Positions 33,385 to 41,559 of a DNA stretch of 64,000 bases are shown one piece after another. The notes under the pieces were generated by a model. That model worked only from the letters and a program-made list of their open reading frames with translations, ran no database searches and was not told the DNA's origin. The position numbers and the translations under genes are program-made. The stretch's first letter is position 1. Every line of letters starts with the position of its first letter. Origin of the DNA: VRUE01 sp963702175 (lineage in GTDB: Bacteria; Actinomycetota; Thermoleophilia; Solirubrobacterales; 70-9); NCBI GenBank assembly GCA_963702175.1, contig OY969721.1:1178001-1242000 (forward strand). Direction: 5' to 3'.

Positions 33385-34456
33385 CCGGATCGCGCTGCTC
33401 GCGATCGCGCTGCTCGCCGCCGCGCCGGGGCAGGCGCAAGGGCTGAGCCTGGCCCCGCCCAAGCCGAGCGTCTTCTTCGGCGTCAGCGACCGGGGGACGA
33501 CCCTGGAGTTCAACGAATTCACCGAACTGCTCGGCGGCAAGCACCCGGCGCTGCTCTCGACCTTCCATCCGTGGGGCAACAGCCTCAACCAAGCCTACGA
33601 ACGCTGGCGCGAAACGGCGACCCGCCCGATCCTCCACATCTCGACTGCCGATGACCAGACGCTGACCGAGCTGATCACCCCGCAGCAGATCGCCCTCGGC
33701 GCCGGCGACAACTACCTGCTCCAGCTCAACGACTTCTTCTTCAAACGCGGACTGCCCGCCTACATTAGGCCGCTTGGCGAGCCCAACCGCTGCCTTAACG
33801 TCTGGTCCGCGGTCAACTGCGAAGGGGTGCAGAAGGGCGGCGAACACACGACCGGCTGGTACAAGCAGGCGTTCCGCCGCATTGCCGCGATCGTGCGCGG
33901 GGGCGGCACCCTCGAACAGATCAACGCCACCCTGGCCGAAATCGGCCTGCCACCGGTGAACCGGACCAAAGGGCCGCCGCCGACCAGCCTGCCGGCGGCG
34001 CCGGTGAGCATGATCTGGAGCCCGCTGCCCGGCGGCTCGCCGCGGGTCAAGGGCAACTTCCCGGGCAACTACTGGCCGGGTGCGCGCTGGGTCGACTGGG
34101 CGGGCACCGACTTCTACTCCGAATATCCGGTCTGGAAAGACCTCAACCGCTTCTTCAAAGGCAAGCAGTGGCGGGGCAAGCCGATCGCGCTCACCGAGTG
34201 GGCCGTCTCCGGCAAAGACGACCCGCGCTTCGTCAAGCAGTTGGTCGCCTGGACGGTGAAACGCCCGCGGGTGCGGATGCTCGTCTACTACAACGGCTTC
34301 GGCACGACCGGAAACCCCTACGACATCCGCCTCTACCCGCGCACGACGAACACGCTGCGACTCAAGGTCCGACGCGAAAGCTTCGTCCAGTACGCCGAAT
34401 ACAACGCTGGCCTCCTGCCGCCGCTGCCTCCGCCGCCGCCGAAAACCGCCAAATGA
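33365..34456 (+). CDS. Secreted glycosidase-like protein (GH26-type)
   Basis: 363 residues with a signal peptide (about 1-25, AQG). The fold reads as a TIM-barrel glycosidase: YIRPLGEPNRC supplies a candidate acid/base Glu and KPIALTEWAVSG a candidate nucleophile Glu near the C-terminal strands, with FYSEYPVWKDLNRF between. This resembles GH26-type mannanases, although the assignment is from motif spacing only. The C-terminus is Pro-rich. It is translationally overlapped with the SDR gene. Confidence 0.65.
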   Translation: MFSLSRSRIALLAIALLAAAPGQAQGLSLAPPKPSVFFGVSDRGTTLEFNEFTELLGGKHPALLSTFHPWGNSLNQAYERWRETATRPILHISTADDQTLTELITPQQIALGAGDNYLLQLNDFFFKRGLPAYIRPLGEPNRCLNVWSAVNCEGVQKGGEHTTGWYKQAFRRIAAIVRGGGTLEQINATLAEIGLPPVNRTKGPPPTSLPAAPVSMIWSPLPGGSPRVKGNFPGNYWPGARWVDWAGTDFYSEYPVWKDLNRFFKGKQWRGKPIALTEWAVSGKDDPRFVKQLVAWTVKRPRVRMLVYYNGFGTTGNPYDIRLYPRTTNTLRLKVRRESFVQYAEYNAGLLPPLPPPPPKTAK

Positions 34457-34459
34457 GAA

Positions 34460-34483
34460 GAGGCCCGGCTTTCGCCGGGCCTC
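34460..34483. terminator. Hairpin terminator between convergent genes
   Basis: Perfect 10-bp stem (34460-34469 with 34474-34483) with a TTTC loop, just after the glycosidase stop and 64 bases before the groEL stop. Confidence 0.75.
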
Positions 34484-34546
34484 TCTCGAAGCCACTCGCC
34501 TGTTGAGGCGAGCATACGCCTGGGCGGCCGACCCGCGGGCGGGTCG

Positions 34547-36187
34547 CTACATCATCCCGCCCATGTCCGGCATGCCACCGCCGGGCATTCCGCCGCCGGC
34601 GCCGTCCTTCTCAGGCGGTTCGGCGACGATGGCCTCGGTTACGAGGATGTTCTTCGCGATCGAGGCCGCGTTCTGCAGCGCCGAGCGGGTCACCATCGTC
34701 GGGTCGATGACGCCGTCCTTGATCAGGTCGCCGTACTCGCCGCTCGCCGCGTTGAGGCCTTCGCCCGGCTTCAGGCCGCGGACTTCGTTGACGACGACCG
34801 AACCCTCCAGGCCGGAGTTCTCGGCGATCTGACGCACCGGCTCCTCGAGAGCGCGGTGGACGATCCGGGCCCCGGTCTGTTCATCGGGATCGCCGATCTT
34901 CTCCGGGTCGAGCCCGGCCTGGGCGTTGAGCAGGGCCACGCCGCCACCGGGGACGACACCCTCCTCGAGCGCCGCCCGGGTCGCCTGCAGGGCGTCCTCG
35001 ACACGGTGCTTCTTCTCCTTCATCTCGGTCTCGGTGGCGGCGCCGACCTTGACCACCGCGACGCCCCCGGCCAGCTTGGCCAGCCGCTCCTGCAGCTTTT
35101 CGCGGTCGAATTCGGAATCGGTGTTCTCGATCTCCTGCTTGATCTGGTTGATCCGACCCTTGATCGCCCCACTCTCGCCACCGCCGTCGATGATCGTCGT
35201 CGTGTCCTTGGAGATGACGATGCGACGGGCCTTGCCGAGCTGGTCGATCTGGGTGTTCTCCAGCTTCAGGCCCATCTCCTCGGTGATCACCTCGCCACCG
35301 GTGAGGATGGCGATGTCCTCGAGCATCCGCTTGCGACGGTCGCCGAAGCCCGGCGCCTTCACGGCGACGCCGGTGAAGGTGCCACGGAGCTTGTTGACGA
35401 CGAGCGTCGCGAGGCACTCGCCCTCGACGTCCTCGGCGACGATCAGCAGCGGCTTGCCACCCTGCATCACCTGCTCCAGCACCGGCAGGATGTCGCGCAC
35501 CGAGCCGATCTTCTGGTTGGCGATGAGGATGTAGGGGTCCTCCAGCACCGCCTCCATGCGGTCCTGGTCGGTGACCATGTACGGGGAGATGTAGCCCTTG
35601 TCGAACTGCATCCCCTCGGTGAACTCCAGCTCCATGCCGAAGGTCTGGCCCTCCTCGACGTTGACGACGCCGTCCTTGCCGACCTTCTCGATCGCGTCGG
35701 CGATGATGTTGCCGATCTCGTCGTCGGCGGCGGAGATGGCGGCGACGCGGGCGATCTGCTCCTTGCCTGCGACCTCCTTTGACTGCTTCTCGCGCAGCTG
35801 CTCGACGACCTCGTCGACGGCCTTCTCGATCCCGCGCCGCAGAGCGAGCGGGTTGGCGCCGGCGGCGACGTTCTTGAGGCCCTGGCGGACGATGATCTGC
35901 GCCAACAGGGTCGCGGTGGTGGTGCCGTCACCGGCCACGTCGTTGGTCGCCGTGGCGACCTCGCGGACGAGCTGGGCGCCCTGGTTCTCGAAGACGTCCT
36001 CGACCTCGATCTCGCGGGCGATCGTGACGCCGTCATTGGTAATCGTCGGCGCCCCGAACTTCTTGTCGAGGACGACGTAGCGGCCCTTTGGGCCGAGAGT
36101 GACCTTGACCGCGTTGGCAACGGCGTCGACGCCGGCCTGCAGGGCCCCTCTTGCCTCCTCCTGGTACTTCAGCTCCTTATGAGCCAT
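34547..36187 (-). CDS. groEL: Chaperonin GroEL
   Basis: 546 residues, standard length. GroEL landmarks are all present: VTLGPKGRYVVLDKKFG, AGDGTTTATLLAQ, VAAGANPLALRRG, APGFGDRRKRMLEDIA, and a GGMPGGGMPDMGGMM tail. With GroES it forms the 60-kDa folding machine. It lies 44 bases downstream of groES, in the same transcript controlled by the CIRCE-like operator. The stretch upstream of its ATG contains AAGGAGGACAG as ribosome site. Confidence 0.98.
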   Translation of the reverse strand: MAHKELKYQEEARGALQAGVDAVANAVKVTLGPKGRYVVLDKKFGAPTITNDGVTIAREIEVEDVFENQGAQLVREVATATNDVAGDGTTTATLLAQIIVRQGLKNVAAGANPLALRRGIEKAVDEVVEQLREKQSKEVAGKEQIARVAAISAADDEIGNIIADAIEKVGKDGVVNVEEGQTFGMELEFTEGMQFDKGYISPYMVTDQDRMEAVLEDPYILIANQKIGSVRDILPVLEQVMQGGKPLLIVAEDVEGECLATLVVNKLRGTFTGVAVKAPGFGDRRKRMLEDIAILTGGEVITEEMGLKLENTQIDQLGKARRIVISKDTTTIIDGGGESGAIKGRINQIKQEIENTDSEFDREKLQERLAKLAGGVAVVKVGAATETEMKEKKHRVEDALQATRAALEEGVVPGGGVALLNAQAGLDPEKIGDPDEQTGARIVHRALEEPVRQIAENSGLEGSVVVNEVRGLKPGEGLNAASGEYGDLIKDGVIDPTMVTRSALQNAASIAKNILVTEAIVAEPPEKDGAGGGMPGGGMPDMGGMM

Positions 36188-36231
36188 CTGATCCTGTCCT
36201 CCTTGGTCTTTCTAAATCTTCTTGCGGGCTG

Positions 36232-36522
36232 TCAGGCGAGCTTGGCGAGCACGTCTGACTCGCGCAGCACGAGTAGTTCCTCGTCCTCGACGGTCACCTC
36301 GGTGCCGCCGTATTTGGAGTAGAGGACCTCGTCCCCCTCCGCGACGTCGAGCGGGATGCGCTTCTCGCCATCCTCGTCCCACTTGCCATCGCCGACGGCG
36401 ACGACCTTGCCCTTCTGCGGCTTCTCTTTCGCCGTGTCGGGGAGGACGATGCCGCTCGCGGTCGTCTCCTCCTCCTCGATCGGCTTGACGATCAGCCGGT
36501 CCCCGAGGGGCTTCAGCTTCAT
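36232..36522 (-). CDS. groES: Co-chaperonin GroES
   Basis: 96 residues: LKPLGDRLIVKPIEEEETTA at the start, the mobile loop SGIVLPDTAKEKPQ, and the roof segment. It caps GroEL rings. An ACGGAGGT ribosome site precedes the ATG. First gene of the groESL operon with a CIRCE-like element 44 bases upstream. Confidence 0.98.
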   Translation of the reverse strand: MKLKPLGDRLIVKPIEEEETTASGIVLPDTAKEKPQKGKVVAVGDGKWDEDGEKRIPLDVAEGDEVLYSKYGGTEVTVEDEELLVLRESDVLAKLA

Positions 36523-36565
36523 CCGTATACCTCCGTTTAGGGATAAGAAGTTCTAAAACTGGGAG

Positions 36566-36591
36566 TTGGCACTCCTAGAGGAGAGTGCCAA
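36566..36591. promoter_or_regulatory. CIRCE-like HrcA operator
   Basis: A perfect inverted repeat TTGGCACTC - 8 nt - GAGTGCCAA lies upstream of groES. The consensus CIRCE is TTAGCACTC-N9-GAGTGCTAA, so the arms differ by a symmetric A-to-G change and the spacer is one base short. HrcA should repress the operon here until heat shock. Confidence 0.85.
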
Positions 36592-36604
36592 ACAGAAAGA
36601 TAGC

Positions 36605-37078
36605 TCAGTCGCTGGCGAGAAGGCGGCAGCCGAGCAGGGCCGCCATCCCCTCCCCGCCACGCCTCATCACCCAGTCGTGGTTCCACTCGAAGACGGGACG
36701 CGCCACCGGCGCGAGCAGGTTCATCCAGGCCCTGGTCGTGGCGACGTTCCACTCGTAGAGGACCGCGGTGATCCCGTCGCGCTCGAAGAGGCGCCAGCGG
36801 CCGACCCCAGTCAGCTCGCCAACCGCATCGCCCTCGAGCAGGTGCGGCGGCTCGATCCGCGTCGTCGTCACCTCGAACTCGACCCGGTAGGGCAGCAGGC
36901 TTTTCCAGACCATCCGCGCGACGGTCCCGACGCCGCCGTCTTCGCCCGCCCTGACTTCCTCGGCCTCCTCCACCCCGCGCCACCACTGCGGCCAGCGCTC
37001 CTGGTCGTAGATCGCGTCCCAGACTGGCTGGCGCGGCGATTCGAGCAGCCAGGTAGTGAGGAAGGCGTAGTCGGCGAT
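36605..37078 (-). CDS. SRPBCC family protein lacking a standard start codon
   Basis: The conserved N-terminus ADYAFLTTWLLESPRQPVWD and YDQERWPQWWRGVEE is in frame and typical of START/SRPBCC polyketide cyclase-like lipid carriers. The only start-like codon before it is ATC at 37076-37078, preceded by a GAGGCGGGGG tract; upstream lies TGA. The frame then runs 157 codons with VWKSLLPYRVEFEVT and EWNVATTRAWMNLL. An internal GTG at 36973 would delete the first strand and helix. The gene is either started at ATC or disabled by a start mutation. It is downstream of the ASCH gene by 21 bases. Confidence 0.65.
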   Translation of the reverse strand: MADYAFLTTWLLESPRQPVWDAIYDQERWPQWWRGVEEAEEVRAGEDGGVGTVARMVWKSLLPYRVEFEVTTTRIEPPHLLEGDAVGELTGVGRWRLFERDGITAVLYEWNVATTRAWMNLLAPVARPVFEWNHDWVMRRGGEGMAALLGCRLLASD

Positions 37079-37099
37079 CGGTCGGCCCCCGCCTCAGCC

Positions 37100-37504
37100 T
37101 TAGTTGTGACGCGGAGTCTCGCCGTTGCCGAAGTGGGGTCCGGGCGGCTCGACGATCTGCGAGAAGCGGATCACGGTGACGATGTCGTCGGTGGAGATCT
37201 CGCGCCCGTAGATCTGCTCGAGGAATTTGATCTCCTCATCGAGGCGCCGGAACTCGGGGTTCTCGTGCTCGATGTCGCGGGGCGAGAGGTCGGCGACCTT
37301 CTTCACCTCGACGTCGTCGATCACCGCCGTGAAGATCTTCTCCCGCGGGCTGTGGCGGAAGCCGACGGTGACCCAGACGACCTGGCCGCGTTCGTACTTG
37401 CCGCTCTTGTCGCCGAGCCGGATCGTCGCCGTCTTGCGACCCCGCTTGAGCTGGTCGACGAAGACCGGCGAGTAGAAGTTAAGAACGTAGATCCCGCCCC
37501 GCAT
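37100..37504 (-). CDS. ASCH domain protein
   Basis: 134 residues from the ATG at 37504 (MRGGIYVLNFYSPVFVDQLK). GRKTATIRLGDKSGKYERGQ followed by VWVTVGFRHSPREKIFTAVI is the ASCH signature (PUA-like beta-barrel with the conserved Thr-hydrophobic-Arg). ASCH proteins bind RNA or hydrolyse modified nucleosides; the small ones include ribonucleases and N4-acetylcytidine amidohydrolases. Function here is undetermined. It diverges from the RTX gene. Confidence 0.8.
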   Translation of the reverse strand: MRGGIYVLNFYSPVFVDQLKRGRKTATIRLGDKSGKYERGQVVWVTVGFRHSPREKIFTAVIDDVEVKKVADLSPRDIEHENPEFRRLDEEIKFLEQIYGREISTDDIVTVIRFSQIVEPPGPHFGNGETPRHN

Positions 37505-37583
37505 GCGGCAGCGAGCGTATCTGACCGGACGCGTGTTGGAGGCGGAGGTGTAGAAATCGGCAAAATCGGTCGATTGGGGAAGT

Positions 37584-39467
37584 GTGATGCGGCCACAGCC
37601 GACATCCATGCTCCGATTCGGTGGGGTTCTGGCCGGCGCCGCCGCGCTGCTCCTGGTCGCCTTCACGGGCGGCGCGCTCGCCGCCAGCTGCGACGGCAAG
37701 CACGCGACGATCGTCGGCACGCCGGGCAATGATGTGCTCGTCGGCAAGCGGGCGAGCGATGTGATCTACGGCGGCGGCGGCAACGACCGCATCTCCGGCG
37801 GGCCGAACGGCAACGACACGATCTGCGGCGGCCCAGGCGACGACAGGATCGCCGGCGGCCGCGGCTTCGACTCGCTGCATGGCGGCAACGGCAACGACTT
37901 CCTCAGCGGCGACAGCGGCTCCGACCACCTCAGCGGCGACGGTGGCGCCGACCTCCTCAGCGGCGCCGAGGGAAGGGACGGGCTCGTCGGCGGTCCCGGC
38001 GAAGACACGCTGCTCGGCGCCAAGGGACCCGACCGGCTCACCGGGGCGGCGGGCAACGACTTCCTCGGCGGCGACAAGGGCAGCGACGAGGCCGACGGCG
38101 GGGGCGGCAACGACCACCTCGCGGGCGACAAGGGCAACGACCGGCTCGACGGCGGGCCGGGCAACGACCTGGTCGACGGCGGGCCAGGAGACGACCCCAC
38201 CGTCGACGGCGGGCCCGACAGCGACCACGTCCTTGGCGGGACGGGGATCGACTCGGCCAGCGGCGGTGATGGTGACGGTGACGTCGTCCGCGGCGACAGC
38301 GGAACGGACACCCTTGACGGCGGCGGCGGCGCCCTGGACATCGTCTCCTACGCGAGCGCCACCCGCAGCGGGGTCGTCGTCAGCCTCGGCTCCGGCAGCG
38401 CCAAGGGCGACGGTCACGACGACCTGCGGGGCTTCGAGGACGTGGTCGGCTCACCGCAAGCCGACGAGATCGCCGGCGACGGCGGGACCAACCGGCTCGA
38501 CGGCGGGGTCGGTGATGACAACCTGAATGGCGCGGGCGGATCGGATGAAGCCTTCGGTGGCGCCGGCAGCGACGAGTGTGAGGGATTTGCCTCCACACAC
38601 TCCTGCGGGCCCGAGGCCAACCCGCCCGGAGCCGGCACCCTGGTGATCCTCAACCAGGGACTCGACGGCGCCAGCCTGATCGTGCAGGGCGATGCCAGCC
38701 CCAACCTGATCCGCATCGCCTTCGACGGCTCCGGCTGGACCGTCTCCGACGAGCGCGGCGCCTTCGCCGGCGACGGCTGCGGAGGCGGCGGTGGCGCGGT
38801 CACCTGCCCGACCGCGGTCGCCACCAGCCTGCTCGTGATCACCGGCGGCGGCGGCAACGACAGCATCGCGGTCGACGGCAGCGTCCCGGCCGGCGTCAAG
38901 GTCAGGGCCAACGGCAACGCCGGCTCCGACACCCTCGCCGGCGGCCCCGGCGACGACGTGCTTGAGGCGGGCGAGAACTACAACGGCCCGGACAATGGCA
39001 ACGACTCGCTGGCCGGCGGCGCGGGCGGCGACGTGCTCTACGCCGACCCTGGCGCCGACACCCTCTTCGGCGGGCCCGGCAACGACCTGCTCACCTCTTC
39101 GGTAGCGACCTGCCAGGGCCACGCCTACGAGGGCGGCCCCGGTCACGACACCGTCTCCTACGGACGCTCGAGCGACAACCTCCGGGTCGAGCTCGGCGGC
39201 AGCGGCGGGCCGGCCGGCTGCGGCAACGCCGATCGAGTCGCCGCCGACAGCGAGAGCCTCGAGGGCTCCGACGGCCCCGACGTCCTGGTCGGCGACAACG
39301 GCGAGAACAGCTTCCTCGGCCACCTTGGCGCCGACGTCTTCATCGCCAAGGGCGGCAACGACTACATCGACGCCGTCGACGGCCAGCGCGATCGCTCGAT
39401 CCAGTGCGGCGGGGGCGCCGACGACGTCGTCAAGGACGGCGCCGACCCGAGCCCGGACGACTGCTGA
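37584..39467 (+). CDS. Secreted RTX-type calcium-binding protein
   Basis: 627 residues. A signal peptide (to about ALAA, 33) is followed by many nonapeptide-like units GGxGxDxLx (for example GGGGNDRISGGP, GGPGDDRIAGG) that form parallel beta-roll calcium sites, in two blocks at about 48-250 and 400-510 separated by a non-repetitive segment. CNKH- and Cys-containing ends are present. Such proteins fold outside the cell when calcium binds; no protease or adhesin catalytic motif is seen. It is likely a structural exoprotein. In-frame ATGs at 37587 and 37608 are alternative starts. Confidence 0.85.
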   Translation: MMRPQPTSMLRFGGVLAGAAALLLVAFTGGALAASCDGKHATIVGTPGNDVLVGKRASDVIYGGGGNDRISGGPNGNDTICGGPGDDRIAGGRGFDSLHGGNGNDFLSGDSGSDHLSGDGGADLLSGAEGRDGLVGGPGEDTLLGAKGPDRLTGAAGNDFLGGDKGSDEADGGGGNDHLAGDKGNDRLDGGPGNDLVDGGPGDDPTVDGGPDSDHVLGGTGIDSASGGDGDGDVVRGDSGTDTLDGGGGALDIVSYASATRSGVVVSLGSGSAKGDGHDDLRGFEDVVGSPQADEIAGDGGTNRLDGGVGDDNLNGAGGSDEAFGGAGSDECEGFASTHSCGPEANPPGAGTLVILNQGLDGASLIVQGDASPNLIRIAFDGSGWTVSDERGAFAGDGCGGGGGAVTCPTAVATSLLVITGGGGNDSIAVDGSVPAGVKVRANGNAGSDTLAGGPGDDVLEAGENYNGPDNGNDSLAGGAGGDVLYADPGADTLFGGPGNDLLTSSVATCQGHAYEGGPGHDTVSYGRSSDNLRVELGGSGGPAGCGNADRVAADSESLEGSDGPDVLVGDNGENSFLGHLGADVFIAKGGNDYIDAVDGQRDRSIQCGGGADDVVKDGADPSPDDC

Positions 39468-39476
39468 GCCTCTTCA

Positions 39477-40130
39477 TCAGTCCGCGAACCCCTCCTCGCC
39501 CAGTAGGGGGACGAAGCGGCAGGGGCCGATCTCCTCGCGACGGAGCTCGTCGCCTTTGCGCTGGAAGACGCAGAGCAAGTCATAGGAGTCGAGCGCGATC
39601 GGGACGACGAGACGTCCCCCGTCGCCGAGCTGGCCCAGCAGGGTCTCGGGCGGCGCCGGGGCGGTGGCATGGATCGCGATCGCCTCGAACGGCGCCCGCT
39701 CGGGCAGGCCGCGGCTGCCGTCGCCGACGATCACCTCGATGTTCTCGGCACCGAGCGAATCGAGCTCGTGCCGGGCAGAGCGAGCGAGCGACTCGTGCCG
39801 CTCGATGCTGATCACCTCGGCAGCCAGACGGGCAAGCACGCAGGTCGAGTAACCCGAACCGGTGCCGATCTCCAAAACCCGCTCCTTGCCGCTCAGCTCG
39901 AGCGCCTGGCAGATCGCGGCGACGATCCAGGGCTGGGAGATCGTCTGGGCCTCACCAATCGGCACCGCCGAGTCGGAGTAGGCACGGTGGCGGTAGCGCT
40001 CGGGCACGAAGCGCTCTCGCGGAACCTCGCCCATCGCCGCCAGCACCCGCTCGTCGCCGATGCCACGCCGACGCAGCTGCCGCTCCACCATCTTTTCGCG
40101 GAGCGCGGGGAAGTCCGGCTCCGCTCCCAC
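39477..40130 (-). CDS. pcm: Protein-L-isoaspartate O-methyltransferase
   Basis: 217 residues. MVERQLRRRGIGDERVLAAM and VPRERFVP start the protein, then SQPWIVAAICQAL, and the SAM motif VLEIGTGSGYSTCVLARLA, followed by VISIERHESLA. It methylates isoaspartyl residues to begin repair of damaged proteins. The start is four bases after the stop of the Crp-family gene, so the pair forms a crp-pcm unit. Confidence 0.93.
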   Translation of the reverse strand: MGAEPDFPALREKMVERQLRRRGIGDERVLAAMGEVPRERFVPERYRHRAYSDSAVPIGEAQTISQPWIVAAICQALELSGKERVLEIGTGSGYSTCVLARLAAEVISIERHESLARSARHELDSLGAENIEVIVGDGSRGLPERAPFEAIAIHATAPAPPETLLGQLGDGGRLVVPIALDSYDLLCVFQRKGDELRREEIGPCRFVPLLGEEGFAD

Positions 40131-40134
40131 CGCG

Positions 40135-40836
40135 CTAGTAGATGTAGTTCTGGAGCTTGGCCGGCGCGATCACCGTGACCCGCCCGCGGCCGGGACGGAC
40201 GACTCCGGCGCGCTCGAGATCCGCGAGGAAGCGGCTGACGCTCTCGCGCGAGGTGCCGGCCAGCTGCGCCAGGTCGGCCTGGTTCATGCGGATCGTTACC
40301 TCGCCCCCCTCCCCGGCGATCGGCGCCTCCTCGGCGACCAGCTGAGCGAGGACGCCGGCGACGCGACTTGGCACGGTCTGGAAGGACTGGCGCGAGATCC
40401 GCTCATTGGCGGTCCGCAGGCGCCGCACCAGCGCCGCGATCAACTTCACGGTGATCTCCGGGTGGCGGGCGAGCAACCCCCGCACCTCCCCCGCCGGCAA
40501 GGCGAGCAGCTCGCCGTCGCTGAGCGCCTCGACGCTCGCCGAGCGCACCTCGCCGTCGAGCATCGCTAGCTCGCCGAAGATGTCACCAGGGCCGAGCGTC
40601 GCCAGCGTGATCGCCCGCCCGTCGGAGTGCTCACGGGTGACGCGGAAGCTGCCGGAGCGAACGATGTAGCAGGCGTCGGAGTGATCACCCTCGTGGAAGA
40701 CGCGCGTCGCCGGCGGAAACGAGCGCGGCACCGCGACCTGCGAGAAGCGCTCCAGCTCCCCCTCCTCGAGATCGGAGAAGAGCGGCACACTGCGCAGCAA
40801 CTCGAGCGGACTCTGCCCCACCTCGCGGTCGTCCAT
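40135..40836 (-). CDS. Crp/Fnr family transcriptional regulator
   Basis: 233 residues from the ATG at 40836. The cyclic-nucleotide binding domain (about 15-130) has the phosphate cassette GDIFGELAMLDGEVRSASVE with conserved Glu and Arg, so cAMP or cGMP binding is plausible. The C-terminal HTH_Crp domain (150-225) has the recognition helix region NQADLAQLAGTSRESVSRFL. No Fnr-type cysteines are present. Upstream it diverges from the RHH-MazF module; downstream is pcm. Confidence 0.9.
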   Translation of the reverse strand: MDDREVGQSPLELLRSVPLFSDLEEGELERFSQVAVPRSFPPATRVFHEGDHSDACYIVRSGSFRVTREHSDGRAITLATLGPGDIFGELAMLDGEVRSASVEALSDGELLALPAGEVRGLLARHPEITVKLIAALVRRLRTANERISRQSFQTVPSRVAGVLAQLVAEEAPIAGEGGEVTIRMNQADLAQLAGTSRESVSRFLADLERAGVVRPGRGRVTVIAPAKLQNYIY

Positions 40837-40914
40837 TCTCGGATTATCCCGGTCCCGGGGGAGAGATCGGTGTGCTGAGCGCTTAGACCAAGCATGGAAC
40901 GGGATAGGAGAGAT

Positions 40915-40932
40915 GTAGACAGATCTGTATAC
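40915..40932. promoter_or_regulatory. Palindromic operator overlapping a -10 box
   Basis: An 18-bp near-perfect palindrome centred on AGATCT (one mismatched pair) overlaps a TATACT -10 hexamer at 40928-40933, which lies about seven bases before the antitoxin ATG. A ribbon-helix-helix antitoxin binding here would block its own promoter. The -10 distance implies a leaderless or nearly leaderless transcript. Confidence 0.6.
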
Positions 40933-40939
40933 TGCCTCC

Positions 40940-41182
40940 ATGGCTGTGGTAGAGACGACCACGATTCGCGTCAGGCGAAGCACGCAGCAGCGCCTTGCCC
41001 ACGAGGCCGAGGAGGCGGGGATGAGCGTGATTGAGATGGTCGACGCAGCCGTGGACCTATGGGAAGAGCGGCGACTCCTCGACTCGATGGACGAGTCCTA
41101 CCGAAAGCACGGGGACGAAATCCACGAGGAAATGAAGGATTGGCTGGAGATGCCTCTCGATGGTCCGCCCAATGAGCGTTGA
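40940..41182 (+). CDS. Ribbon-helix-helix (CopG/MazE-type) antitoxin
   Basis: 80 residues. ETTTIRVRRSTQQRLAHEAE with EAGMSVIEMVDAAVDLWEE is the RHH DNA-binding dimer core (strand plus two helices); the C-terminal half is acidic and binds the toxin. It overlaps the toxin frame by 23 bases. It would repress the module through the palindrome just upstream and neutralise the MazF product. Confidence 0.85.
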   Translation: MAVVETTTIRVRRSTQQRLAHEAEEAGMSVIEMVDAAVDLWEERRLLDSMDESYRKHGDEIHEEMKDWLEMPLDGPPNER

Positions 41183-41537
41183 GGCTCTCGAGGTCAAACG
41201 GGGCGAGGTCTACCTCGCCGACCCCGACCCGGTTGTGGGACACGAGCAAGGGGGTCGACGGCCTCATCTGGTGATCTCGGTGAACGCGATGAATCGTTCC
41301 GCGGCGGGACTGCTGATAGGGGTCCCCCTTACGACCACCCACCGAGGGAACCGGCTGCATGTCCGCTTGGAGCCTCCCGAAGGGGGCCTGAATCGGGTTA
41401 GCTACGCCATGCCCGAGATGGCGCGCTCCGTCTCGAAGGGCCGGCTTCTGGGGAAGCTCGGCTACGCCTCCGCAGACACGGTCGAAGCCGTGGCGAAGCA
41501 CGTCGGCATCCTGATAGGCCTCGGTCGCGCCCGCTGA
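41160..41537 (+). CDS. MazF/PemK family endoribonuclease toxin
   Basis: 125 residues from the ATG at 41160; an ATG at 41172 would give a closer match to typical MazF N-termini. Core motifs are VKRGEVYLADPDPVVGHEQG, RRPHLVISVNAMNR, GVPLTTTHRG and SYAMPEMARSVSKGRL. It should cleave mRNA at a short motif. This is the second MazF module in the window and is unlike the island copy in sequence and antitoxin type. Convergent with lhr by 22 bases. Confidence 0.9.
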   Translation: MVRPMSVEALEVKRGEVYLADPDPVVGHEQGGRRPHLVISVNAMNRSAAGLLIGVPLTTTHRGNRLHVRLEPPEGGLNRVSYAMPEMARSVSKGRLLGKLGYASADTVEAVAKHVGILIGLGRAR

Positions 41538-41559
41538 TTGCTCCCTATGACTCAGTGAC

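Noticed and set aside
37740..38560. Tandem repeats that could suggest a CRISPR array
   Set aside because: The repeats are coding RTX nonapeptide units with codon variation, not identical repeats with unique spacers. No CRISPR array or cas gene was found in the window.
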